A stretch of 64,000 bases of DNA from Dyadobacter sp. (lineage in GTDB: Bacteria > Bacteroidota > Bacteroidia > Cytophagales > Spirosomataceae): contig NZ_JAGIAS010000001.1 in the NCBI RefSeq assembly GCF_017744695.1, positions 1,269,013-1,333,012 of the forward strand, written 5' to 3'. The notes under the pieces were generated by a model. It was not told where the DNA came from, made no database searches, and saw only the letters and a list, made by a program, of their open reading frames with translations. Made by a program: the position numbers and the translations under genes. Shown here in pieces: positions 35,859-47,018 of this stretch; position 1 is the first letter of the stretch, and each line of letters opens with the position of its first letter.

Positions 35859-36569
35859 CTGTGAACCCAGGTTTTGAATGGTGTCAGCCACCTGGGCAAA
35901 ATCTGTAATTTCGGCATCGGCCAGCGACGCCTGCGTTTCAGTGGCTTCTTCGAATCCCGCCACATTCAGCCAGATCGCCTTCGCGCCGGTTGCCTTTGCA
36001 GGCAGAATGTCTTTGGAATAGGAATCGCCTACCGCCACGCATTCATGCGGAAGAAAGCCTTGCGCTTCCACACCCAGCTGCCATATCGCGGGGTCGGGCT
36101 TCCGGACGCCGACCACTGCCGATTCGACGACAGCCTGGAAATAATGCGCAATGCCAAATTCCTTTAATACGCTATTCAGGTTACCATAAAAATTGGAGAC
36201 CATCACGAGAGGGTATTCGGCGGCCAGTTTTTCAAGTACCGGCGCTGCCTTTTCAACACTAGTGCGTGCGACGCGGTCACATTCGCGGGCGATGGCCTCG
36301 ATGGCCTGGCTGTCCAGCTCGTATCCGTTTTCTTTCAGATAGCCAAATTGCTGCTCCACTTTGAGAAACAGCACATCATAAAACACATGATGCGGCTGGA
36401 TGATCGGATGGATAGCCAATGCCCTCTCGCCAAACTTGTATGCACTCGCAAATGCTTCTTTGTCAACCTTTACATGATTATTTTGATAAGCATCCCACAA
36501 AACATTGGCCCAATGCAAGCCATTTGTATCGATCGTACCGCCATAATCAAATAAAATTCCTTTAATCAT
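35847..36569 (-). CDS. HAD superfamily hydrolase
   Basis: Cytoplasmic HAD-fold protein of 240 residues. Motif I reads ILFDYGGTID: the nucleophile Asp is present but the usual second Asp (DxD) is Gly, as in several HAD proteins lacking the standard phosphatase acid/base. Motif II is MVSNFYGN, motif III Lys is in VRKPDPAIW, and motif IV is VAVGDSYSKDILPA. It may dephosphorylate an intermediate of the lipid-headgroup pathway encoded around it, but the motif I change makes a plain phosphatase role less certain. It is flanked on both sides by REP-like palindromes. Confidence 0.8.
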   Translation of the reverse strand: MIKGILFDYGGTIDTNGLHWANVLWDAYQNNHVKVDKEAFASAYKFGERALAIHPIIQPHHVFYDVLFLKVEQQFGYLKENGYELDSQAIEAIARECDRVARTSVEKAAPVLEKLAAEYPLVMVSNFYGNLNSVLKEFGIAHYFQAVVESAVVGVRKPDPAIWQLGVEAQGFLPHECVAVGDSYSKDILPAKATGAKAIWLNVAGFEEATETQASLADAEITDFAQVADTIQNLGSQPGI

Positions 36570-36579
36570 ATTTTAGTTT

Positions 36580-36599
36580 CCAGGGATTGAAATCCCTGG
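36580..36599. repeat. REP-like hairpin CCAGGGATT-GA-AATCCCTGG
   Basis: A 9-bp perfect stem with a 2-nt loop, 11 bp upstream of the HAD gene start. It is followed on the plus strand by CTATTAG. The form resembles Bacteroidota REP-type palindromes associated elsewhere with RAYT transposases; no such transposase is seen in this window. The surrounding gap 36570-36865 otherwise holds only ATCAGATT-rich simple sequence. Confidence 0.6.
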
Positions 36600-36782
36600 C
36601 TATTAGATTTTTATTTTAATTTTTCAACTAAAAACTATCCTGCTTCCAATAGCTCACCTGCTCCCTTTAGCTCCTTGTCCGTCCTCTGAAGAGGGCGGCA
36701 ATGGATCTTTTCTTGTTGCTAATTCACAGGCAGTTCTGTGTTTCTTTTAGCTCTGCAGTACATCCAGAAGCCAATCGCCTTG

Positions 36783-36802
36783 CCCCGGACTTTAGCCCGG
36801 GG
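36783..36802. repeat. REP-like imperfect palindrome CCCCGG-N8-CCGGGG
   Basis: CCCCGGACTTTAGCCCGGGG is a nearly self-complementary GC-rich repeat after the LPG-synthase-type membrane gene stop (36866, minus strand). It is the third palindrome of this type within 1 kb and may act as a terminator for the upstream part of the run. Confidence 0.5.
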
Positions 36803-36865
36803 ATCACAGAATAAGATTACAATCAGAATCAGATCACAATCAGATTCTAATTCAGATTCAGCTAA

Positions 36866-37909
36866 TCAGTTAGATCTGACTGGAACTGGTTCCAGTTTTG
36901 GATCTGGGCTATCCAGCTGGTTGTTTTTTGTTTTTCTATTAATGAGGGCTAATCCAATAATAATCCAGACTATCTCCCTTATCCTTAAAACCACTCCTAT
37001 AAAAATCCCCTGCGCCGCAGGTAATCCCACACTTCTCAATGCTAATGCTAATCCGCCTTCTCTTGTACCCAGCTGCATCGGGAAGAAGAATATCAGGTTC
37101 GCGAAAAGCGATGAGCCAGAGCTTACGATCAGCGATTGTGCCAAAGTCATTTCCATTCCGATGGCGTGAGCCGTGAAATAGATTTCCAGACAGCCGATTA
37201 CACGCCCTGCAAATTCATAGAACAACGAAGTATAAAATGCATTCCGGCGATCGGAGTACAGGACGCGGATCTGCTCGTCTACTTCATAAAGCGTTTCGGC
37301 GTTCTTGAATGCGAACTCCCGCGCTTTGTTTTTGATAAAAGGCACCTTTTCAAGCAGGCGGAACGTGCTTACAGTAAACCCTTTTTTATATACATTAATA
37401 AACCAATATCCTAACACCAGCCCCACTACCAGCAATATCCCGCAACCGGCAAGCATGACATCGCTCAATGGCACGACCGCCACGATCAGCACAATGGACG
37501 CCAGCCAGAAGAGCACGTGCGAAAACATATGCATCAGGCTATATAGCAGGACCGAGGAGGTGGCTTTCTGAATGCCTAGCGTCGGTTTCAGCTCCATAAT
37601 GCGGTAAGGTTCGCCGCCCAGCGCTACGAATGGGGTGATGTAGTTGATCGCATAACCCGAGATCGTCAGCCGCAGTACCGACCAGAACGACATATTCGTT
37701 TCGGGCAGTTCGGGCTCGCGGATGATCGCACGGAATGCGAGGGCATTCAGGATGTAAATCACCAGCCAGCTGCCGATCACCGGCAGGAACCAGATGCCCG
37801 TCCGGTTGATGTTTTCCCAAATCACGAGCAACCCTGTGCCATAGATCATATAGCCCAGCGAGAAAATGCCGATTGCCATGAAAAGGGCCTTGTACAACTT
37901 GCTACCCAT
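36866..37909 (-). CDS. Lysylphosphatidylglycerol synthase TM/flippase-like (UPF0104) membrane protein
   Basis: Polytopic inner-membrane protein of 347 residues with about eight helices, matching the LPG_synthase_TM family (the MprF flippase-like half, without a synthase domain). Characteristic segments include ALGGEPYRIMELK and FFFPMQLGTREGGLALAL. Family members move or present lipids at the membrane; here it could translocate the product of the neighbouring CDP-alcohol phosphotransferase. It overlaps that gene by 8 bp. The C-terminus is a short polar tail. Confidence 0.82.
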   Translation of the reverse strand: MGSKLYKALFMAIGIFSLGYMIYGTGLLVIWENINRTGIWFLPVIGSWLVIYILNALAFRAIIREPELPETNMSFWSVLRLTISGYAINYITPFVALGGEPYRIMELKPTLGIQKATSSVLLYSLMHMFSHVLFWLASIVLIVAVVPLSDVMLAGCGILLVVGLVLGYWFINVYKKGFTVSTFRLLEKVPFIKNKAREFAFKNAETLYEVDEQIRVLYSDRRNAFYTSLFYEFAGRVIGCLEIYFTAHAIGMEMTLAQSLIVSSGSSLFANLIFFFPMQLGTREGGLALALRSVGLPAAQGIFIGVVLRIREIVWIIIGLALINRKTKNNQLDSPDPKLEPVPVRSN

Positions 37910-38861
37910 TGTATTTGCCGGAGGTTATCTCCTTGTAAAAATGGTTGCTCACCTGCTCCTGCTTCACGATCATGTAAATCAGGATCGGGTTGAGAATGAA
38001 AATGTCAAAAAAGAAATAGACCCACGACTGGTCGAGGAACAGCCAGAGGAACAGAAATATCACCCGGGTATTGAACTGGACGATATTCGTATACTTCATC
38101 AATGGCTTGTTCTGCGCGCGGAAATCGGTAATCAGTTTCGCAGGCAGGCCATTCTGGTATTTCTGTTTCACTACAGCCAGCAATTTTTGCAGTTTAGGCG
38201 AGAAAAATTCCTGCTCTTTGGTATAATTCAAATACAAGCGGGCGACGATTTTCATACCAAACTGCCTCGACCAACTCATTTCATCATATTCCTTTTGCAG
38301 ATCGCGGCTGTTATCCAACTCGCTGCCGTTAGTGCCTTTGATGAAAAACAAATGCACGTTCCGGTAGTAATCCGCCATCGCCGACTGGATCATGTGCGAG
38401 AAACCCGCTACGACACCAGGTACCCAAATCCACGCGCTCCACCCCTCTTCCATGCTCCGCAAACAGATCGCGATATGAATGGCGATGAACCAGAAGTCAC
38501 CCGCCACGCCATCGAGAATGCGGCCGAAACGGCTCTTGTCGTTCGTCATGCGTGCGAGCTGGCCGTCGGCGCTGTCGAGCGAATTGGCGAACATCAGCGA
38601 CAGCATCCCGATCACATTGATCCACAGTTGCTGCGGATAGAACAATATCCCTGCCGCCACGCCGAAGAAAATGCTGATGATCGTCACCGGGTTCGGGCGC
38701 AGGCCTACTTTGGCGCAAAACAATGCGATTTGGTAGCCGATCGGCCGGTAAAACCAGATATCGATCTTTTCCTCGGTATCATTCGACTTCAACGAGTTTT
38801 CGAATGCCGAGGTTTTTTCGGGTTCTTCTGCCAGTGGGCGGGGTGTGGTAGTTGTCTCCAT
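37902..38861 (-). CDS. CDP-alcohol phosphotransferase family protein
   Basis: Integral membrane enzyme of 319 residues that would transfer a phospho-alcohol from a CDP-activated donor. The catalytic motif reads DSADGQLARMTNDKSRF followed by GRILDGVAGD. The first five acidic/basic positions match the family motif D-x2-DG-x2-AR-x8-G-x3-D, but the last Asp is displaced by one residue (D-x4-D, with Gly at the usual place). Several hydrophobic helices follow. The stop overlaps the flippase-like gene and the start shares one base with the ATP-grasp gene stop. With the nucleotidyltransferase two genes upstream it forms a natural headgroup-activation/transfer pair, perhaps for inositol phosphate; the substrate is inferred. 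Confidence 0.85.
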   Translation of the reverse strand: METTTTPRPLAEEPEKTSAFENSLKSNDTEEKIDIWFYRPIGYQIALFCAKVGLRPNPVTIISIFFGVAAGILFYPQQLWINVIGMLSLMFANSLDSADGQLARMTNDKSRFGRILDGVAGDFWFIAIHIAICLRSMEEGWSAWIWVPGVVAGFSHMIQSAMADYYRNVHLFFIKGTNGSELDNSRDLQKEYDEMSWSRQFGMKIVARLYLNYTKEQEFFSPKLQKLLAVVKQKYQNGLPAKLITDFRAQNKPLMKYTNIVQFNTRVIFLFLWLFLDQSWVYFFFDIFILNPILIYMIVKQEQVSNHFYKEITSGKYNG

Positions 38862-39730
38862 TAATTGTTGTTCAAAAATCTTTCATAAAGCCGACCGGCA
38901 ATTTTTCCGGCGGCCTGGTCACGGCACGGTGCGAAACTGGGCCAGTCGTTGAGGTCGATGATGCGGTAATCTCCGTCCTTCCCGATAATGGCATCGCCCC
39001 CGTAAATATCGATCCCCACTACCCCTGCCGCTTCATTGGCGGTATTCTGCAAACCTTCCGCACTGAACGGGTAATACACCGAATTGCCGTTGATCTGCTG
39101 ATACTCCGCGTATTTGTGGTGGTTGGCATCGTACGGGTAGAACCAGAAAAAGAAATCCGTGCCCCTAACCCCGTAAAATTTCACCAGGTCACCCACCAAA
39201 TGCTGGGAAATCACCGCGTCGGGGATCTCGCGTAATGCGTACTCCCGCAAAATCTCCTTGGCTTCCTCACGCGATGCGGCAAACGACACATCTTCCTTAT
39301 GGATCGCGTGGAAATCGCCCCTTTTAATCCAGTAACCTTTTCCTTTGATCTGGTCAAAAACGTCGTCTCCCTGGTAGTCGGTCGGTACGATGTAGCTGTC
39401 GGCCACCGGGATATTGGCGTTGTTCAATGCATTCGTCAGGTTGGTGCGGAAGCAGTTTTCAATGCCGAATGCGGAGTTCAAAACCTGCGTACCGTTTCTT
39501 TCCAATTCCTGCAATTTGGCCACGACTTGCTTCTGGCGCGCCATGGTGAAAATTTTACCGTAATTCACCGTTTCCATCGCCAGGAACTCATCTTCGCAAC
39601 AGATGGTGATGCGGCATCCCAGTTTTTCGAGCTCTTTGGCCGTTTGGGAAAAAATCGCATCGTCGTTCCCGATATGGTTGGGCGAGAACTTTTTGTTTCG
39701 GTGCACGCCCAGAATTTCTAATTCGTTCAT
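38861..39730 (-). CDS. ATP-grasp fold protein of unknown substrate
   Basis: Cytoplasmic protein of 289 residues with ATP-grasp features: a nucleotide-binding Lys region (GKGYWIKRGDFHAIHKEDV) and a metal-binding C-terminal block (GIDIYGGDAIIGKDGDYRIIDLNDWPSF). The acidic Asp and Asn positions fit the D...D/E-x-N pattern of RimK- and inositol-phosphate-kinase-like ATP-grasp enzymes. It could ligate an amino acid to, or phosphorylate, a headgroup. No family name can be given with confidence. It lies between the CDP-alcohol phosphotransferase (1-bp overlap) and the nucleotidyltransferase. Confidence 0.65.
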   Translation of the reverse strand: MNELEILGVHRNKKFSPNHIGNDDAIFSQTAKELEKLGCRITICCEDEFLAMETVNYGKIFTMARQKQVVAKLQELERNGTQVLNSAFGIENCFRTNLTNALNNANIPVADSYIVPTDYQGDDVFDQIKGKGYWIKRGDFHAIHKEDVSFAASREEAKEILREYALREIPDAVISQHLVGDLVKFYGVRGTDFFFWFYPYDANHHKYAEYQQINGNSVYYPFSAEGLQNTANEAAGVVGIDIYGGDAIIGKDGDYRIIDLNDWPSFAPCRDQAAGKIAGRLYERFLNNN

Positions 39731-39807
39731 CTATGGTGTTGACCGGCAAAACGCCCCGGTCTGTTAAAATAAATTGGTGTCAGTTCAGTGTGTGTCAATG
39801 CTTTGTA

Positions 39808-40521
39808 TCAATAAACTACTTCACCACTCAGGAAAAGCTCGGCCGTCTGGATGTCGCTCACGTGGTCCACATCTACAATTTTGGTGAAGGGGTATGCTTT
39901 CAAATACAAGCCATCCGCCACGAGCTGCCGCTGGAAGTTTCGCATCCGGCTCACGCCATTCTCCACGGCCACATTCACAGTTTCGATCGCTTTCCTCCTG
40001 AGACAATAAATCCCGCCTGAAACAAACGGGGTATCGGTACTATTATCATCGGTGAATGCAGCAATGCGGTCGTCGTCGTCAACTGCCACGTAAAGAGGGC
40101 TTTCGTCGTCAATGAATGCAGTTACCGCCATTTGGCCTTCGAGTGTTTTGTTTTCTTCAAACTCCGTGATGAATGCACTGAATTCTTCTTCTCTGAAAAC
40201 GGTATCGGTCGTCGTCAGGCAAACTTCACTCAACTCCGGGTCGCTCTTGAACAGCTCGTAAACACTATGCAGCGAGCTCGGCGTCGACTTTTTTACAATC
40301 TGAACGGGCAGGTTTTCGGCCAGACCCATCAAATGCATTTCCAGCAGCGGCGACTCTTCGTTCACGATGACCATGATTTTCTCTGCATTGTTCCGCATGA
40401 AAATTCCGATCAGCCGGTCGATCAGCATTTCGCCGTGCAGGCTCACCATCGGTTTGGGAAGCGTAAAACCTTCCTTCGCCAAACGTGAACCCTCTCCTGC
40501 TGCTATGATTGCGTAATTCAT
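39808..40521 (-). CDS. NTP transferase (sugar/polyol-phosphate nucleotidyltransferase)
   Basis: Cytoplasmic enzyme of 237 residues that would transfer NMP from NTP to a phosphorylated sugar or alcohol. The N-terminal signature IIAAGEGSRLAKEGFTLPKPMV is the GxGxR...PKP nucleotide-binding motif. A metal-binding Asp is expected in CLTTTDTVF, and the product-binding end is IVDVDHVSDIQTA. It resembles cytidylyltransferases that activate inositol-1-phosphate or choline phosphate, and the CDP-alcohol phosphotransferase nearby would use such a product. The exact nucleotide and acceptor are not determined. Confidence 0.82.
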   Translation of the reverse strand: MNYAIIAAGEGSRLAKEGFTLPKPMVSLHGEMLIDRLIGIFMRNNAEKIMVIVNEESPLLEMHLMGLAENLPVQIVKKSTPSSLHSVYELFKSDPELSEVCLTTTDTVFREEEFSAFITEFEENKTLEGQMAVTAFIDDESPLYVAVDDDDRIAAFTDDNSTDTPFVSGGIYCLRRKAIETVNVAVENGVSRMRNFQRQLVADGLYLKAYPFTKIVDVDHVSDIQTAELFLSGEVVY

Positions 40522-40548
40522 ATTAACGTCTCTTTTAAAATCAATGCC

Positions 40549-43119
40549 TTAAAAATCAAGCCTGAACCGCGCCCGGATACCCCATTCCGATACGTTCGGA
40601 TTGTCGAGGTATGTGAAACGTTTTACCAGGTCTACGCGCAACAGCTTGAAAATGTTGGCAATACCCACGCTGCCTTCGATATAAGGCTCGCGTGCCAAAG
40701 TGTAGGTAATAGGCCGGCCCTGGTCGTCGGTTGCAAAGCGGTACAGCGTAGGATTGAGCGCCGGGTTGTTCTCGTCCCGCAAGCCCCCCATCAAGCCTTT
40801 AAAACTCACTACTTCGCGCAGTTTCAGCCTTTTCAGCAATGGTATTTTGTTGAACAAAAAGCCGTTCAGGTAATACTGCACGTCCAGGCTCGCATAATGG
40901 TCGCTCGCGAATTCCAGGAAGTTCATCAGGTTGTACGAATTCAGCTGGTAAGCGTAAGTCTGGTTAGCGCGGTGGATCGTCAGCAGCGGGAATTGTATTT
41001 GTTTACCAAAAATATAACCACCCTCCGCCGTAATGTCCGCGAAACCGAACTGCGACAGATAAAACCGTTTCTGAATATTCAATGCCACGTTGTGGTAGTT
41101 GTTTTCACCTTCAAAAACCCCTTTCAAACCCGCATTGTAGCGCAATGTAAAAATCGGGTATTTGTTGATGATCGGCGTGCGATACAACTTGCCTTGGTAA
41201 TACTGCTCATGCGGCGCGTAACGGAATTCCACATTTGCCTCGGTATTATTTAAAGTAAACGCATTTTCGAGCTCGCCCCCCTCGTTCAGGCGCTCGTAAC
41301 GGAGCACGCCCGCGGGAGTTTGTTTCCATTGGGTAAACCCAATTTTATAGGAGAACCGGCTCTCGAACTCGCGTACGTATTCCAATTTGTAAATATCATT
41401 GTACAGCCACCGGTTGTTATCCCCGCGTTTGAACGAGAGCAGGAAGTTATCCTCCTGCACAAACTGTAACTCCTGGCCCGGGATCTTGGTATCGCGCTGG
41501 AAGCTCGCACGCAGGTAATGCAGCGGAAAATGGTACACCGATTTGTTGTTGAATGAATAGGTACCACTCAAAAAGTACTTCCATTTCCGGTCCTTGAAAC
41601 CGTAAGCCGCGTACGTCTCAAAATACACGCGCTTGCTCATGTCGGTTGTGGTACGTCCGCCGAAACGGAGACGGAAACCTTCCACCGGGTTGAAGCTGTA
41701 AAAGGTATTTACCGGACCAACCTCCACCGCTCCAAACGATTTATAACCCGAAAGGAACAGTGTAGCAATGTCCATGGTCCGCTTGAACGACGGGATGGTT
41801 TGCAGCGTATCGATATTCTTGTAAATGTCCAATTCGGTGCGTTCCAGCGGAATGTGGCGTTTGCTGGCCCAGAACGATTCGGTCGTTTTGACCTCCGGAT
41901 CATACACGATTTCTTCTCCCGGCCCGCGGTAAATGCTGTCGGGGCGCGACTGGTTGATGGTATAATCCTTAAAATTCACAGTCCGCTGACCGTACAAACC
42001 GCCGTTCTTCTCGCCTAATGCAAACTCCATCGCGAGCGTCGATTTGTTCATGAAATAGCGACCGTCGGCACCCTTCTCAAATTCCAGGCGCGCTTCGAGG
42101 TCGCGCATGAAGTTGAGATTAATGTCTTTGTTGACAGTCAGGTAAGCATTCTGCACACCATATTTGCCATCGAGGGTCACATATAGTTTTCCTTCGAAAA
42201 GCATATCCGTCTTGTTCCGCGGCACAAAGCCCAGCTCGATCAGCTGCGGATCGGCGGTTTTGATGGTGTCGCGGATAAAGAATTTATAGAATGTCGGTGC
42301 GGAGTTCGCGATCGGGCTCAGCAGCAGGTTGGTGGCAATGGAGATATCGTTGTCGTAAATATTGATATCTTCATACAAACGGTTGAAATAGGCACTCAAC
42401 CCGTCGTTATCCACAAACTTCGAGTCAAATTCCGCCCGGCGGTTGGCCAGCACGTATTGTTTCTTGTTATAGGGATTTTTCCGGAAGTAAATTTTCGAAA
42501 GCTTTTCCTGAATGTAGGCCGGGAGCATGTTCTTGCCACCCATAGCCGTGGAATCCTGGCTTTTGAACAAAAACTGGTAATTCCGGAAAATGCGTTTGTC
42601 CTTGAAATCGTCGGACAGGTTGCTCAATGCGAGCGATATCTTTTCGTACTGTTCGTATTCCAAAAAGTTGTTGCTCGACGGCCTGTTCTCATCCTTGTGC
42701 GCGATTACTTCGCGGATGAGCTGCACCGCCGGATTGTCCTTGTTCCGGTAGCGGGCTTTGGTTTTAACGGTTACCTCTTTCAGCATGGAAGCGTCCACAG
42801 CCATTTTCACGTCGATCGTCTGGCTCACGCCGGGTTTGATCGGCTTTTCTACGGCCATATAACCTACATAAGTGAATTTGATCGTCGAATGGTCTTCACG
42901 CAATGTCATTGCGTACCGGCCATCGGCATCGGAAGCGGTCCCCATGGTTGTTCCCGGGATCAGGATCGACACGTACGGCAGGGTCTCGCCTGTCTTTGCG
43001 TCGGTTACGGTACCTTTTATCGTAGTGGTATTCTGCGCTATGGCCACACCCGCGCCGATCTGCAAAATGCTGATCACCATGAGTATATATAGCCATATCG
43101 ACCTGTTGATTGCTTTCAT
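40549..43119 (-). CDS. DUF5686 outer-membrane protein with carboxypeptidase-like regulatory domain
   Basis: Predicted outer-membrane protein of 856 residues. After a signal peptide (MKAINRSIWLYILMVISILQ), a CarboxypepD_reg-like domain spans about 30-115 (TIKGTVTDAKTGETLPYVSILIPGT). The remainder matches DUF5686, with beta-barrel-like strands and a terminal aromatic motif (RARFRLDF). TonB plug motifs are absent. The family is widespread in Bacteroidota and uncharacterised. Its place between the ceramide genes and the headgroup genes makes a role in exporting or handling lipids at the outer membrane possible. Confidence 0.82.
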   Translation of the reverse strand: MKAINRSIWLYILMVISILQIGAGVAIAQNTTTIKGTVTDAKTGETLPYVSILIPGTTMGTASDADGRYAMTLREDHSTIKFTYVGYMAVEKPIKPGVSQTIDVKMAVDASMLKEVTVKTKARYRNKDNPAVQLIREVIAHKDENRPSSNNFLEYEQYEKISLALSNLSDDFKDKRIFRNYQFLFKSQDSTAMGGKNMLPAYIQEKLSKIYFRKNPYNKKQYVLANRRAEFDSKFVDNDGLSAYFNRLYEDINIYDNDISIATNLLLSPIANSAPTFYKFFIRDTIKTADPQLIELGFVPRNKTDMLFEGKLYVTLDGKYGVQNAYLTVNKDINLNFMRDLEARLEFEKGADGRYFMNKSTLAMEFALGEKNGGLYGQRTVNFKDYTINQSRPDSIYRGPGEEIVYDPEVKTTESFWASKRHIPLERTELDIYKNIDTLQTIPSFKRTMDIATLFLSGYKSFGAVEVGPVNTFYSFNPVEGFRLRFGGRTTTDMSKRVYFETYAAYGFKDRKWKYFLSGTYSFNNKSVYHFPLHYLRASFQRDTKIPGQELQFVQEDNFLLSFKRGDNNRWLYNDIYKLEYVREFESRFSYKIGFTQWKQTPAGVLRYERLNEGGELENAFTLNNTEANVEFRYAPHEQYYQGKLYRTPIINKYPIFTLRYNAGLKGVFEGENNYHNVALNIQKRFYLSQFGFADITAEGGYIFGKQIQFPLLTIHRANQTYAYQLNSYNLMNFLEFASDHYASLDVQYYLNGFLFNKIPLLKRLKLREVVSFKGLMGGLRDENNPALNPTLYRFATDDQGRPITYTLAREPYIEGSVGIANIFKLLRVDLVKRFTYLDNPNVSEWGIRARFRLDF

Positions 43120-43231
43120 GTTGGAACGTTCGTCACGTGTTTTGGCTGCCCTGCCTGTTTTAAAATCATGTACGCTTCAACCTCACCGGCAGATTTACCG
43201 GCGGCAGCGCATGATCAAGCGGGTACGATAG

Positions 43232-44238
43232 TTAAAGCCACTTGTTCTCCTTATACCAGGTCAATGTCTCTGCGAGGCCTCGGTGCAGATTGTATTGCGG
43301 TTGGTAATGCAGGCGACTTCGGGCCGCATCTATGCTACAGATCCAGTTAGGGGCTGTGAGTTCTTTTAGTTTTTCTTGGTTTAAAACCGGTGTTGTTGAT
43401 GAATTTGCATAAACAAGATCCAGGAACCTGGCAATCGTTTCGACGAGCAGCAGCGGCAGGTGCGTGCGGAAAACGTTTTTCCCGCTGATAGCCCTGAACT
43501 GGTCTGCCAATGCGTAACGGTCATATGCCTGTCCGTCCGAGATATTGTAAACCGTAATCTCCTTCTCCGTTTCCCTCAATGCGGCCATGGTAGCCGTCAC
43601 GAGGTCTGTTACATACACGAAACTCAACCTTTGCGGGCCTTTGCCGATGTAGGCGTCGAGTCCTTTGCTGAGTGTTTTAAAAAGGACGAACAAGTCCTTT
43701 TCGCCGGGGCCATACACTGCTGTCGGGCGGATAATGCTCAGCGGCAGGCCATTTACTGTTTTCAGGTATTGCTCAGCCAAAAGCTTGCTTCTTCCGTAAT
43801 CCGTCACCGGAACAGGCAAGGTTTCTTCTGTGATCGGCTGGGCCGCATTGTAAGCCGCGGGGCCTAATGCCGCGAGGCTGCTCAAAAACACAAACCGCTT
43901 CAACGGAATATCCGCAGACACCGCAGCCTGCGCCAGATTCAGCGAATATTCCGCATTGACCAGATTGTAGGCATCAGCGGTTTTGGCTTTTGTCACTCCC
44001 GCCGCGTGAATAATGTAGGTATACCCTCCATCTTCCAGCAGCTTCGTCAATTTATCTTTGGAACTGAAATCAGCATTCATATACACGAGGTCCTTCGGAT
44101 CTGCATTGAGCTTTTTCAGGAAACTCAGGTCGCTGCTCGGCCTCACTGCCGCATGGATTTCCATGCCTGCTTCGAGTGCCGCCGCTACCAGATGGTAACC
44201 TATAAATCCGCTGGCCCCTGTTATGAATAGCTTTTCTT

Positions 44239-44242
<4 letters not shown>
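43232..44242 (-). CDS. NAD-dependent epimerase/dehydratase family, candidate ceramide reductase (CerR)
   Basis: Short-chain extended reductase of 336 residues. The Rossmann motif FITGASGFIGYHLV and the catalytic YGRSKLLAEQYLK (YxxxK) are present. In the bacterial ceramide pathway an enzyme of this family reduces the 3-oxo group of the ceramide intermediate. Its 4-bp ATGA overlap with the ceramide-synthase candidate and the adjacent serine palmitoyltransferase support that role. The family alone would not define the substrate, so the assignment depends on context. Confidence 0.78.
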
Positions 44243-47018
<2,776 letters not shown>

